A stretch of 64,000 nucleotides of DNA from an uncultured Clostridia bacterium (GTDB lineage: Bacteria; Bacillota; Clostridia; Oscillospirales; Oscillospiraceae), in NCBI GenBank assembly GCA_930990965.1, contig CAKNRQ010000005.1, positions 1 through 64,000 on the forward strand, given 5' to 3'. Made by a program: the position numbers and the translations under genes. Shown here piece after piece: positions 25,741 to 35,112 of this stretch. Positions within the stretch are counted from its first letter, which is position 1. Each line of letters begins with the position of its first letter. Below the pieces are notes generated by a model. It worked only from the letters and a program-made list of their open reading frames with translations, did no database searches and had not been told where the DNA came from.

Positions 25741-27204
25741 ATGTCAAGTTTCAACAAGTATCCGCATGTGTTCTCACCTATCAAGCTGGGAACCATGACC
25801 CTGAAGAACCGCATACAATTTGCCCCCATGATTTGTGCACTTGAAACGCCCAAGGGGGAAATAACCCAGGAATACATAGACTGGATTGCACAGCAGGCAC
25901 GCACCGGTGCCTCTCTCATAACTATTGGCGGCACCTCGATTGACCACGAGACAGGTGACGACTTTGAGAGTGAGATAGATGTAACAACCGATATGAACGT
26001 AGTGGGGCTCAAGCGCCTGGCAGATGAGGCTCACTACCGTGGAGCCAAAATTTCCATTGAGCTTGTCCACGCCGGCCGCGGTGCTATGCCTAGGCTGCTC
26101 AAGGATGGCGTAGCAATTTCCTCCAGTGTGTTCCCAGCCACCGGAGGGCCGGAAGGTGTCGGCAATACACACATCCGCGAAATGAACTACAGCGACATTG
26201 AGCACATTTGTAATCGTTACGCCGACATTGCCGAGCGCATGGCGCGCTGCGAGTTTGACGCCATCATGCTGCACTGTGCCCACGGTAACTTGATAGCCCA
26301 GTTCATGTCCCCGAGCTTCAATCATCGTACCGACTGGTACGGTGGCAGCTTTGAAAACCGCATGCGTTTTCCCCTCCAGATAATGAAGGCCGTGCGTGAC
26401 CGCGTTGGTAGAAAGCTCAACATAGACATGCGCATCAGCGGCGATGAGCTAATCGAAGGCGGGCTCAAAGTCGAGGAGATGATAGAGTTTGTCAAACTTG
26501 CCCAGCAGTACGTTGACAGCGTACACGTCTCCGTTGGTCTTGTTATCGAGGCTGATTACTTCTATTACAGTATGCCTCCTTACTATCATCCTCACTGCCA
26601 TAACGTGAAGTATGCAGAGGCTTTCAAAAAGTGCCCTGACATACACATTCCTGTCACTACCGTCGGAAGTATTACCACCGTAGCCGAGGCAGAGGAAATT
26701 CTTGCCTCCGGCAAGGCCGACATGGTTGCAATGGCCAGACCCCTTATGGCAGAGCCCGACCTGCTCAAAAATGCCTATGCGGGCAAGGAAGATCAAAGCC
26801 GTCCCTGCCTACGCTGTTACGAATGTGCTTCGGCGGTGGCACATCAGCTACACTGTGCGGTTAATCCCACTTGTGGGCGCGAGACCCAGTATCGCGTGCT
26901 GCCCAAAGTAGATGAAAAGAAAAAGTGTGTTGTCATCGGCGGCGGCCCCTCCGGCATGCTAGCCGCGCAGGTGCTCAGCAAGCGCGGACATGAGGTAGTG
27001 TTATTTGAGAAAGAACAGGAGCTTGGTCAAAAACTATACGAAATAAGCAATCTGTCTTTCAAAAGCGACATGCGCCCCGATAGCGAAGTGGTCAATCTCT
27101 TCTCTGACCTTATCCCTGAGGTGTATGTCATTGGTGACGCGGCCAGCGTGGGCAACATGCGTCACGCCACTGCTTCTGCGTTTATTCCCGCTGTTGAATG
27201 CTGA
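25741..27204 (+). pseudogene. 2-enoate reductase-like flavin oxidoreductase with internal deletion
   Basis: 487 residues, about 170 short. The FMN barrel (LKNRIQFAPMICAL to about 340) and Fe-S ligands (CLRCYEC) are complete and the FAD motif VVIGGGPSGMLAAQVL is present near 400, but FKSDMR joins directly to PDSEVVNLF, so the NAD(P)H-binding Rossmann half seen in the preceding paralogue is gone. The join falls at ATGCGC (27070-27075), which encodes both the DMR and a lost G-M-R sequence, as expected of deletion between short repeats. The frame is open, so a truncated protein may be made. Start ATG with TAGGAG, 14 bases after the previous gene. Confidence 0.8.
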
Positions 27205-27220
27205 TGCATTGCGACAATCT

Positions 27221-27267
27221 GAACTCTCCCTGCTGCCCATCCAACAGCGGGGATGAGCTCAGTTTTT
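27221..27267 (+). terminator. terminator after the flavoenzyme genes
   Basis: Arms GAACTC-TCCCTGCTG and CAGCGGGGA-TGAGCTC (one mismatch, one G-U, one bulge) followed by TTTTT. Suggests the carrier at 27358 has its own promoter. Confidence 0.6.
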
Positions 27268-27324
27268 ATGCGTACATCTGTGTTAATTGTATGACACTTT
27301 TGCCATCTGCGGGTTAGATATCAC

Positions 27325-27340
27325 ATTCGAGTCCTCGAAT
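27325..27340. promoter_or_regulatory. perfect palindrome upstream of the first MFS gene
   Basis: ATTCGAG-TC-CTCGAAT, 17 bases before the start at 27358. Candidate repressor or activator site; no cognate regulator is assigned. Confidence 0.5.
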
Positions 27341-27357
27341 AGAAAGGATATGTATAT

Positions 27358-28539
27358 ATGAATCAGACAAATGTCAAAAGATATGGCCTGACTGTAACCA
27401 TTCTCTTTATATCCATGTTGCAGATGGGCGGCATGGGCCTTTCGCCGTCTCTCGCATCCATATCTGCCGAAATGCCAGAAGTGCCGGTATCGGTCGTACA
27501 GACTTTGACGTCATTTCCGTCACTTGTAATGATTTTTGTGTGCCTGCTTGCCAGCAAGCTGGTATTCAAGCTTGGTAAGAAGGTCATATTGCTTACCGGT
27601 GCCGCGTGTATCTCCGTTGTCGGCCGGCTCGGTTATCTCTTCAACAGCAGTATAGTGCTGCTCTACGTTTGGACCGCGCTGATTGGTGTCGGTTTCGGAA
27701 CTGTTCTACCTACTACCAGCGGCGTTCTCGCAGAGAACTACGAAGGACGTGGCAGGAGCATACTGATGGGTGCGCAATCTGTGTTCACGAACATCGGTGC
27801 TATGTACCTCACCTACGTCGGTGGATGGATGGCCGCAATCCACTGGCACCTGAACTATCTGGTTTATCTTTATGCTCTGATCCCCGTTATACTCGGCATT
27901 ATTTTCATACCCAATGACAAACCTGCCATAGCTGCAAGCACCGCAGGTCAGGAGGAAAGAGTATCTGTACGCTCCCTCTCCAGAAACACCTGGGTGTATG
28001 GCGCCATTACGTTCCTCTTCATGATATTGTACGGCGTGCATTCTGCAAACGTCTCCTTCTTTGTTGAAGAAAAGATCCTTGGCTCCCCGGCTGTCGTAGG
28101 TACCATTATGGCTGTCAGCACCATAGGCGGCATGGTTGGCGGCGCTACCTTTGGTTTCGTCAACAGGCTCTTCAAGACATATGCCTTCTGCGCCGCCTTC
28201 ATTCTCATGGCCATCGGTCTGTTCATTACCATCTCTGCAGACAGCCTCACGCCGGTAATGATAGGTGCTCTGGTTATCGGCTGCTCCATCAGCTGGGACA
28301 TCCCTCAGTCCATGCTCTCTATCACTAATGAAAACAGCGTTGAGGCAGCTGCTATGGCCTGTTCTGTCGCACATATTGGTGGCCAAATAGGTAATTTTGC
28401 GTCTTCCCTCGTCATGACCAATATAACCAGTCTCTTCGGCAGTACCGTCACTTTCCGCTATTCTTTTTCCGCCGTTGCCTGCGTGGTCATGGCTGTTATA
28501 ACTTTCGTACTGCTCAAAGTTATCAAAGCCGACAAATAA
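27358..28539 (+). CDS. MFS transporter, intact
   Basis: 393 residues with about 12 hydrophobic segments; the motif-A-like loop FKLGKKVILLTGA follows segment 2. Same general group as major facilitator carriers linked to old-yellow-enzyme genes in gut clostridia (for example BaiG beside bai genes), so it probably imports the substrate of the adjacent flavoenzymes. GAAAGGA before the ATG. It is the only gene of the island with no visible lesion. Confidence 0.85.
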   Translation: MNQTNVKRYGLTVTILFISMLQMGGMGLSPSLASISAEMPEVPVSVVQTLTSFPSLVMIFVCLLASKLVFKLGKKVILLTGAACISVVGRLGYLFNSSIVLLYVWTALIGVGFGTVLPTTSGVLAENYEGRGRSILMGAQSVFTNIGAMYLTYVGGWMAAIHWHLNYLVYLYALIPVILGIIFIPNDKPAIAASTAGQEERVSVRSLSRNTWVYGAITFLFMILYGVHSANVSFFVEEKILGSPAVVGTIMAVSTIGGMVGGATFGFVNRLFKTYAFCAAFILMAIGLFITISADSLTPVMIGALVIGCSISWDIPQSMLSITNENSVEAAAMACSVAHIGGQIGNFASSLVMTNITSLFGSTVTFRYSFSAVACVVMAVITFVLLKVIKADK

Positions 28540-28627
28540 TTAGGCAGACTGGGGCAAGGTACAGGGTTTTCGACATTCGCTGAATTTCGGACGAGAACTC
28601 CTCTTGCCGAATGATAAGGAGAAGAAA

Positions 28628-29851
28628 ATGGATACGAAGAAAGAAAAAACGAAAGCTCTAATTGGAATTATTGTATGTCTAGTAGCAAACACCTCTGCAG
28701 CTGGGGCAGACTGGTGCACATCTGCGCTGGTCAACATATCAGGGACCTTTCCCGAGGTGCCATACAGCCTCATAACCCTAGTCAATAACATACCCAATCT
28801 CTCTGCAGTCGTGTTCACCATAGTTGCAGGTGCGCTAGTCAACCGCAAGGTGTCCCTCAAAATCATGATGCTCATAGGCATAGGTTTTCATGCCATTGGC
28901 GGTGTAATGCCTGCTTTTACCGGCGATGGCAGCTTTGCCGTTCTGCTGCTTGGCCGCTTTGTTTTCGGCGTTGGCTAAGGCGTCATGCAGGGCCTGTGCA
29001 TCTCTATGAGCTTCAAGCTTGTTACTAACGAATCCCTCCGCGAAGCGGCTATGGGCTGGGTTCTGACCGCGCAGTATGTCACCAATATGGTGGCACAGGT
29101 GGTTGTGGGATATCTCTGCATGGTCAAGTGGAACTACAGCTTCCTTATCTATGCCTGGAGTATCATCCCCTTCCTAGTAGTGCTCTTCCTCTGCCCGAAA
29201 TTCAAACTCGATAAGGATGACCGCACCTCCATAGGTGGGGAAGAAAGCAGCCTTGGAAAGAGTGAGTCTCTCTGGGAGTCCATAAAGGCTATGCCTGCGA
29301 GTGTCTGGGTGTTCAGTATTTTCACAGGCGGCTATATGATTTTCTTCTATCCCATGTTCCTCGTAATCGGGCAGGTTATCATAGAAAGAGGCCTCGGAGA
29401 CGCTGTTTCCGTCGGATATGCAATGACTTTCTACAGTGTAGCGTCTCTTCTTGCCGGCGTCGTATTCGGTATACTGGCAAAGAAAATCAAGAACGGAATG
29501 CTTTGCTTCTCGCTATTCGGAATTGCCATCAGCTCCCTTGGCATCTATCTGTCCGGCAATTACTCAATGGTCTGCCTCTTTCTGGCCATCGGCGGCTTTA
29601 CATCCACCTGTATCCTTCCCGCCTGCAACAACGCCTACTACAATCAGGTCCCGCCGCAGCGTTCTTTCCTGGCATCCAGTATTACTCTTTCAGCGCTGAA
29701 CGTCGGCGCCTTCCTAGGTACTCCGTATATCAGCCTGGTGGAGTCGCTAGGCGGTAAACCTATGACCTGCCTGCTGATATCTCCTGTATTCCTTGCCATA
29801 ATGGGCATTTGCTCTATTTTTGTCATGAAGCGCGCCAATAACGTCAAGTAA
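28628..29851 (+). pseudogene. MFS transporter interrupted by an in-frame stop
   Basis: Start ATG 28628 (AAGGAG upstream). Reads MDTKKEKTKALIGIIVCLVA and runs to RFVFGVG, then TAA at 28976-28978, then GVMQGLCISMSFKLVTNESL in the same frame to 29851. One base change (for example CAA to TAA, giving GVGQGVMQ) explains it. Restored length 407 residues, normal for MFS. The C-terminal part has its own ATG (28985) but no ribosome site, so a second protein is unlikely. Confidence 0.85.
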
Positions 29852-29961
29852 ATGTACAGTTGCAGCATTAAAGGTACTGTGCTTAAAACTGCGCTCATCT
29901 ACAAATCCGACGCAGCACATATGTGCGCTTCATACAACTAGATAACTGGCCTACCCCATTA

Positions 29962-30000
29962 CTTGACAGCGCCCGGGTGTGGAGCCCGGGCGCTGTCAAG
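29962..30000. terminator. hairpin between convergent genes
   Basis: 16-base perfect arms CTTGACAGCGCCCGGG and complement with a 7-base loop. T-run weak on both strands, but position between convergent gene ends (29851 and 30043) fits a terminator. Confidence 0.65.
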
Positions 30001-30042
30001 CTTTATATGTCTGCCCGCCGTCAGATACTGGCCGGCATAGTA

Positions 30043-30570
30043 TTACACATCGTATCGCGTATACGGTTTATAGCAGTCACGGCAGAGGATTTTACCTTCT
30101 ACAAGGTGCGCATATTTCTCCGCGAACTCCTCGCCGCACTCGGCGCACACGCAGTTAGCAAACATGCGCGCCCCCTCGGGCAGGGCCATCTTCACCGGCT
30201 TCACGTCGAAGAGCTCTGCCGGCTTGCGGCTCTGGTAATAGCCGAAGCTCTCCTCGCGCGTCATATGTTCCGGTCTGGGCCTGAGCACGAGGCGCACACT
30301 CTTGCCGCTCGAACGCTCGTAGAAGCTGAAAGCCTGCTTGCCGTTGAGGTGGAACATGAGGTTCCCCTTCCCCGCGCTGCAGCCGAGCATCACCTGTATG
30401 GCGTCCACGCCGCAGGCGTCGTTCTCGCAGATACAGCAGACTTCCTCGTCGTCGGAGAACTTGAGTTCCAGCAGTTCTATGGCGTAGAGCGCGGCCTTGT
30501 AGCCTATGGTCAAGCCGCCGCAGGAGTGGCCGTGGAAGGCCACGCAGTCATCCCAGGTTGCGTTTTTCAC
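30043..30570 (-). CDS. FmdE family protein with C-terminal zinc ribbon
   Basis: 175 residues from the GTG at 30570 (GGTGAGG 6 bases upstream; a GTG 9 bases earlier lies in that site). Residues 1-130 are FmdE/PF02663 with the FHGHSCGG motif (12-19) and CENDACGVDAIQ; the C-terminus has CAECGEEF...CRDCYKP, a zinc ribbon. FmdE was named for its place in formylmethanofuran dehydrogenase operons; the function is unproven, but metal handling is suspected. It follows the ATPase of a FecBCD-type importer by 10 bases, so it belongs to that operon. Confidence 0.85.
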   Translation of the reverse strand: MKNATWDDCVAFHGHSCGGLTIGYKAALYAIELLELKFSDDEEVCCICENDACGVDAIQVMLGCSAGKGNLMFHLNGKQAFSFYERSSGKSVRLVLRPRPEHMTREESFGYYQSRKPAELFDVKPVKMALPEGARMFANCVCAECGEEFAEKYAHLVEGKILCRDCYKPYTRYDV

Positions 30571-30580
30571 TTTCCTCACC

Positions 30581-31348
30581 TCAAAAATTTATCTCCGGGA
30601 AGGGCACCACTACCGGTATGCCCATATATTCAATGATATGCGCGTGCATCCGGTATACCTCTTCTATGTTCTCAGCCGTCATGACCTCCCGCCTGCCGCA
30701 GGCAAACACGCGCGAGTCGTGCAAAAACAGGAAACGCTCGCAGTAGCGTATGGCGAGGTTGAGGTCATGCAATACGGCGATGGCGCAGATGCCCTTTTCC
30801 CGGGCAATATCGCGCACGGTCTGCATAGTCTCGTGCTGCGCTTTGGGGTCGAGCGAACTCGTGGGCTCGTCAAGCAGCAGCACCCGCGGTTCCTGGGCCA
30901 GCGCCCTGGCTATGGCCACCTTCTGCCTCTCGCCTCCGGAGAGCTCGTCTACGCGCCTCATGGCATAACAGCTCAGGCCCAGCAACTCCATAGCCTGCTC
31001 CGTGACGAGCTTGTCGTGCGCCGTGGCGTCCCAGCTTATATACGGCCTGCGTCCGAGCAGCACGGCATCAAACACCGTCTGCGAGCCCGAAGGCGGGCTC
31101 TGCGGCACATAAGCGCAGATGCGTGCATGCTCGCGCCGTGTGAGTTCTAGCAAGTCCTGCCCGTCCACCAGCACGCGTCCCGTCTCCGGCGTCAGGACGC
31201 GATCCATACACTTTACGAGCGTACTCTTGCCCGCGCCGTTATTGCCGAGCACGGCCAATATCTCGCCCGCATCCGTGGAAAAGCTCACGTCCTGAAGTAT
31301 GCGGCGGGAGCTCGTATATCCGAAGTTCATTCCGCTGACTTCAAGCAT
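30581..31348 (-). CDS. ABC transporter ATP-binding protein, FecE/BtuD/MolC type
   Basis: 255 residues. Walker A GNNGAGKST at 35-43, RAHARIC-type Q-loop region (AYVPQ near 78), signature LSGGERQKV near 136, Walker B VLLLDEPTSSLD near 158. Type II importer ATPase for iron-siderophore, cobalamin, heme or molybdate. Overlaps the permease gene by 8 bases. Confidence 0.92.
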   Translation of the reverse strand: MLEVSGMNFGYTSSRRILQDVSFSTDAGEILAVLGNNGAGKSTLVKCMDRVLTPETGRVLVDGQDLLELTRREHARICAYVPQSPPSGSQTVFDAVLLGRRPYISWDATAHDKLVTEQAMELLGLSCYAMRRVDELSGGERQKVAIARALAQEPRVLLLDEPTSSLDPKAQHETMQTVRDIAREKGICAIAVLHDLNLAIRYCERFLFLHDSRVFACGRREVMTAENIEEVYRMHAHIIEYMGIPVVVPFPEINF

Positions 31349-32408
31349 GGCGTCCCCCTCCTTTCAGCAGCAGGTAGAGAAACACCGGCGCGCCGAGAAA
31401 GCTCGTTATGGCGCCCACAGGCAGTACCACCGGAGCTATGACAATCCGGCTAACGAGGTCGGCGAGCAGCAACAGCAGCGCCCCCGCCGCCGCGCTGCAC
31501 GGCAGCAGCCAGCGGTAATCGTCGCCTACGAAGCGGCGCATGGCGTGCGGGGCGACAAGGCCGATGAAGCTGATTATACCCACAAAGCTCACCGCCAGCG
31601 CGCTCACGATGGTGCACACCACCATGCCCACCAACGTCACGGCACGCACATTTACGCCCAGGCTTGCCGCCGTATCCGAACCGGCGTGCAGGGCGTTGTA
31701 GTCCCATCGCCGCAGCAGGAAGTATATGAGCGCCGCCGCGTCCACGATAAAGAGCAGGCGCAGCTCGTCCCAATTCGTACTGCCCAGGTCTCCGAAAGTC
31801 CAGAACACCAGCGCGCCGAGCTGAGTGTCGTCTGCAAAGTATTGAAGAAGCGTGCTGCCGCCGGTGAACAGGCTGCTCAGAGCCACGCCCGCGAGCACCA
31901 GGGCGCCTGGCCCCAGGTCACGCCTCAGCCGGGATATGGCTACTATGACCGCTGTGGACGCACTGCCGAATATAAAGGCGCAGAGTGTGACAATATAGGG
32001 ATTGTCTATCTGCACTACGTAGTCGCCGCCCGTCTCCATGACGCCGCCGCCGAAGACAATAATGCCAACCGCCGCACCGAAGGCTGCGCCCTGGCTGACG
32101 CCGAGCGTGGAGGCGCTGGCCAGCGGGTTGTTCAAAACGCACTGCATAACCGCGCCCGACACCCCCAGCGCTACGCCCACCAGAACGCCGGCAACTATGC
32201 GCGGGAGCCTAATCTCAAAGAGCACCGCGCGGGAGGTGGCGTCCCCGCCGCCGAAGAGCGTGGAGAAAATCTCGCCCGGACCCAGGCGTATCGAACCCGT
32301 CCCCGCGGAAATAACCGCAACTATGAGTAGCAGCGCAAGCGTTATCAGGAGTGCCAGCAGTTTTTTCCTCTGAAGCCCCTCATACGGGGCATTTATTCCC
32401 TTACGCAT
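31341..32408 (-). CDS. ABC transporter permease, FecCD/BtuC type
   Basis: 355 residues, about 10 membrane segments. Seen are the FecCD hallmarks PRIVAGVLVGVALGVSGAVMQ near 70-90 and GIISFIGLVAPHAMRRFVGDD near 275-295 (coupling helix). Overlaps the binding-protein gene by 8 bases at its start and the ATPase gene at its end, so all three are translationally coupled. Confidence 0.92.
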   Translation of the reverse strand: MRKGINAPYEGLQRKKLLALLITLALLLIVAVISAGTGSIRLGPGEIFSTLFGGGDATSRAVLFEIRLPRIVAGVLVGVALGVSGAVMQCVLNNPLASASTLGVSQGAAFGAAVGIIVFGGGVMETGGDYVVQIDNPYIVTLCAFIFGSASTAVIVAISRLRRDLGPGALVLAGVALSSLFTGGSTLLQYFADDTQLGALVFWTFGDLGSTNWDELRLLFIVDAAALIYFLLRRWDYNALHAGSDTAASLGVNVRAVTLVGMVVCTIVSALAVSFVGIISFIGLVAPHAMRRFVGDDYRWLLPCSAAAGALLLLLADLVSRIVIAPVVLPVGAITSFLGAPVFLYLLLKGGGRHA

Positions 32409-33528
32409 CCGCAGCTAGGTCCACGGCGCCGTAGTACGCTCCGTACTCTGTGAGCACATTCAGATAGTCGGGCTCGCCGAGGAAGAAATCGAAGATCTCA
32501 CTAGCTTTGGCCTCAAAATCTACATCCGCGAACTGCTCCGGGCAGAGCACGGAGCCGACAAAGTAGCAGTTCACCAGGGATATCTCCATGTTGTCGTAGT
32601 AGCTTGTGGAGCTCGGGTACTGGTACATGCGTCCGTTCTGCACGGCAGAGAGCTGGGAGTAGAACTCCGGACGTGTGGCATAGTCCTGCTTCACCAGGCC
32701 GACGCCGCCGCTGTCCATGAATATGTACTCAGGGTCCCACGCGAGGATCTGCTCCAGGTCCACAGTATAGGAGGCGTACTGCCCGCCGCCGTCGGCCTCG
32801 TCGGCGACGTTCACAGCGTTCACACTGAGCATGACGGGGTCATAGACGCGGATGCCCTCCAGGCCGTGTACGCCGCGGAAGGTAGCCGCTCCGCTGAGCA
32901 CGGTGTGGCGCTCGCTCTCCGGTATGCTCTCCGTGAGCCCGGCGAGTTCGGCAAAGCACTCGTCCACAAAGCTTGATATTGCCTCGGCGCGATCTTCCAC
33001 GCCGCAGACCTGGGCCATTATGCTCAGTGACTGCTCGAAGTCCTCACCGAAGAGCGTGCCCTGACTCACCACGACGACGGGTATGCCGGTCTCACGGTTG
33101 AGCTGCTCGGCCACGTCGGAAGTGGCGGTACAGAAGATGACGTCAGCGCCGGTGAGGATTATGTCTTCGGAGTAGTAGGCGGTGTTGCCGCCGGAATCCG
33201 TGCCGACCACGGGCACATCGGCCCAGTCATCGAGAGTGACATTGGCGTAGGCCGTCAGCGGGGTTATACTGCCGGCGTCCATACCGCTGTAGCCGACGAC
33301 GTAATCGATGAGGCCGAGATATACGGCCATGCGCGGCGTGTTGCCGAGAACTACTATTTCATCCACAGTCTCCGGCACCGTGACCTCCCTTCCCAGGGAG
33401 TCGGTTATAACTCTGGTCCCTGCGCCGTCAGGGCTCTCTTCGGGCTGTGTACCGCCGCAGGCGGCAAGGGTAAGTGCAAGTGCAAGGGATAACAGTATCG
33501 CCACTGGTTTTTTCAAAAGAATACTCAC
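32401..33528 (-). CDS. ABC transporter substrate-binding lipoprotein, FepB/BtuF/MolA type
   Basis: 375 residues with signal peptide and lipobox LAAC (about residue 24). TroA/BtuF-type fold: VITDSLGREVTVPETVDEIVVLG near 40-63 and IPVVVVSQG near 150; a long helical backbone would span 175-200. Ligand unknown. The FmdE gene in the same operon and the known molybdate/tungstate MolBCA importer of Haemophilus, which is also FecBCD-type, make an oxyanion or metal chelate plausible. Confidence 0.9.
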   Translation of the reverse strand: MSILLKKPVAILLSLALALTLAACGGTQPEESPDGAGTRVITDSLGREVTVPETVDEIVVLGNTPRMAVYLGLIDYVVGYSGMDAGSITPLTAYANVTLDDWADVPVVGTDSGGNTAYYSEDIILTGADVIFCTATSDVAEQLNRETGIPVVVVSQGTLFGEDFEQSLSIMAQVCGVEDRAEAISSFVDECFAELAGLTESIPESERHTVLSGAATFRGVHGLEGIRVYDPVMLSVNAVNVADEADGGGQYASYTVDLEQILAWDPEYIFMDSGGVGLVKQDYATRPEFYSQLSAVQNGRMYQYPSSTSYYDNMEISLVNCYFVGSVLCPEQFADVDFEAKASEIFDFFLGEPDYLNVLTEYGAYYGAVDLAADA

Positions 33529-33591
33529 CTCTAATCTTTCTGTAAATCAATTATAGGCAGCAATTTCCGACCGCGCAAGCCCCCCGGGGGG

Positions 33592-34494
33592 TTATAACTT
33601 GCTTTCAATCTCTGCCCTTGCGGCAAGAATCTGCAAAAAATGTCTGAGCGTTGGAGTTAGCTCATCGGCCATGTATGCCGCTCCATAAGACATGCATTCA
33701 AGTCCCTCTATCGGGATATAGCGCACACCAGTGACTTGTATCCCCGGCGTCTGTGTAATAACTGCTATCGCAAACCCCGCGGCCACAACAGCCGACTGTA
33801 TCTCAAAACTATCGCAAAATATGATGTCGCCTGAGTCACGGGCAGATATAAGTGCATTCTGCACGGCTGTGACCGGTCTCGGCATGGCGTTCGGCCTTGA
33901 TATGGCGAGACGCATGGAGCTCTCCGAAAGCTCGTGCTGACTCAGGCTTTCATGTTCGGCCAGAGGACAATCCTCTGGCACTGCACATACTATCGGGCAA
34001 AGTGACAGCTCACGGTAAACGGCTCGCTTTGGCGCGCTCTCTCTAAACGTCGGCATCAGCTGTATCTCACCGTCAAGCAGCAGATTCTCCAGTGAATCGT
34101 GCGGCACCACGCGGAAGGCCGGCACAAAGCTGTCATCCTGTCTCCTGAGCTCCTGCACCGATTGAGTCAGCAGTCTGAGCTCGAGCGAATTGCGGCATCC
34201 GATGCCCAGTATGCGCTGCTGCTCTTCGCTCGATTCCCTCAGCCTGCCCTTGGACACATTGAACAGGCGCAATATTTCACCTGCATACTGGATATAAAGG
34301 TAACCCTCCTGTGTCAGGCGCACACTCTTGCTCGTGCGCTTGAACAGGCGTACTCCCAGTTCGTCCTCCAGAGAGTTTATCTGATGGCTCACTGCCGGCT
34401 GCGTCAATCTCAGCTGTTCTGCCGCCCTCGAAAAGTTCAAAGTGTTGGCTACAGCGAGAAAACATTCAAGCTGTGTCGTATTCAAACAAAACAC
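33592..34494 (-). CDS. LysR-family transcriptional regulator, intact
   Basis: 300 residues. HTH at about 5-62 (LECFLAVANTLNFSRAAEQLRLTQPAVSHQINSLE), linker helix, and periplasmic-binding-like effector domain from about 95. Transcribed towards the ABC importer genes and divergent from the MarR gene; either could be its target. ATG start near 34494; the 156-base gap to the MarR gene contains two palindromes. Confidence 0.92.
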   Translation of the reverse strand: MFCLNTTQLECFLAVANTLNFSRAAEQLRLTQPAVSHQINSLEDELGVRLFKRTSKSVRLTQEGYLYIQYAGEILRLFNVSKGRLRESSEEQQRILGIGCRNSLELRLLTQSVQELRRQDDSFVPAFRVVPHDSLENLLLDGEIQLMPTFRESAPKRAVYRELSLCPIVCAVPEDCPLAEHESLSQHELSESSMRLAISRPNAMPRPVTAVQNALISARDSGDIIFCDSFEIQSAVVAAGFAIAVITQTPGIQVTGVRYIPIEGLECMSYGAAYMADELTPTLRHFLQILAARAEIESKL

Positions 34495-34534
34495 CTCCGA
34501 CTTACGTTTGTCCTATTTGTACGATATGGAAAAG

Positions 34535-34600
34535 CTATAAAAACGTTTTATAGATAATAACATATTTGAATTTTACATTCAAGCGTTTACGTGCTATAAA
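34535..34600 (+). promoter_or_regulatory. marR promoter with two candidate operators
   Basis: TTTACA (34572-34577), 17-base spacer, TATAAA (34595-34600). Palindrome TTGAAT-tttac-ATTCAA (34566-34582) overlaps the -35; a second, CTATAAAA-acg-TTTTATAG, is at 34535-34553. The first is well placed for MarR autorepression. Confidence 0.65.
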
Positions 34601-34649
34601 TATCAAGGTCCAAATAGTTAACATCTAAAGGAAGGGGGTAAACGCTCTG

Positions 34650-35108
34650 ATGGATGTTGACCTTGGCGAAATGATTAGCGACAGCCGTTTTATAGGCATG
34701 CAGCTATCTGCGCGCGGCAGCAAAGAGCTCAGTGAACACGGTTTAACCGGAATACAGGCCCACGTTCTGCTGTACATTCTAAAACACTCTGAGGGTACTT
34801 CTCTCACGGAAATACACCGTGAAACCGGCTACTCCATGGCCGCTACTTCCGGGCTGATAAAACGCCTCAGGGAGAACGGCTTTGTGCGCGTAGAGCCATA
34901 TAAGCTCGATGAACGGCGTAAGCTTATCTTTGCTACTGAAAAAAGTGAGAAAGTGCACGCAGGAATGATGGCTGCGATAGCCGATCTGCCTCGTGTGCTG
35001 TATAGCGGTTTCACCGAAGATGAGCTTGAAGCGCTAAACAGGCTGCAAAAGAAGATGCTTAAAAATCTGTCGGTAAGTGACAACTGTAAATGTGTAATGG
35101 AGGGATAA
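34650..35108 (+). CDS. MarR-family transcriptional regulator
   Basis: 152 residues with a winged helix: GTSLTEIHRETGYSMAATSGLIKRLRENGFV at about 50-80 (recognition helix and wing lead-in), then KLDERRKLIFAT (wing). MarR proteins usually repress their own operon and release on binding the exported compound. Stop is 4 bases before the TTG of the ABC exporter gene, so the three genes form one operon. Confidence 0.9.
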   Translation: MDVDLGEMISDSRFIGMQLSARGSKELSEHGLTGIQAHVLLYILKHSEGTSLTEIHRETGYSMAATSGLIKRLRENGFVRVEPYKLDERRKLIFATEKSEKVHAGMMAAIADLPRVLYSGFTEDELEALNRLQKKMLKNLSVSDNCKCVMEG

Positions 35109-35112
35109 TAGC

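Noticed and set aside
22949..28978. Reassigned TAA codon as explanation for the LysR and MFS stops
   Set aside because: TAA is a normal stop for other genes here (for example glmM), and the same island also has frameshifts and a deletion, so decay is simpler.
28985..29851. Separate short MFS protein starting at 28985
   Set aside because: No ribosome site and continuous frame with the upstream half; a nonsense mutation is the better reading.
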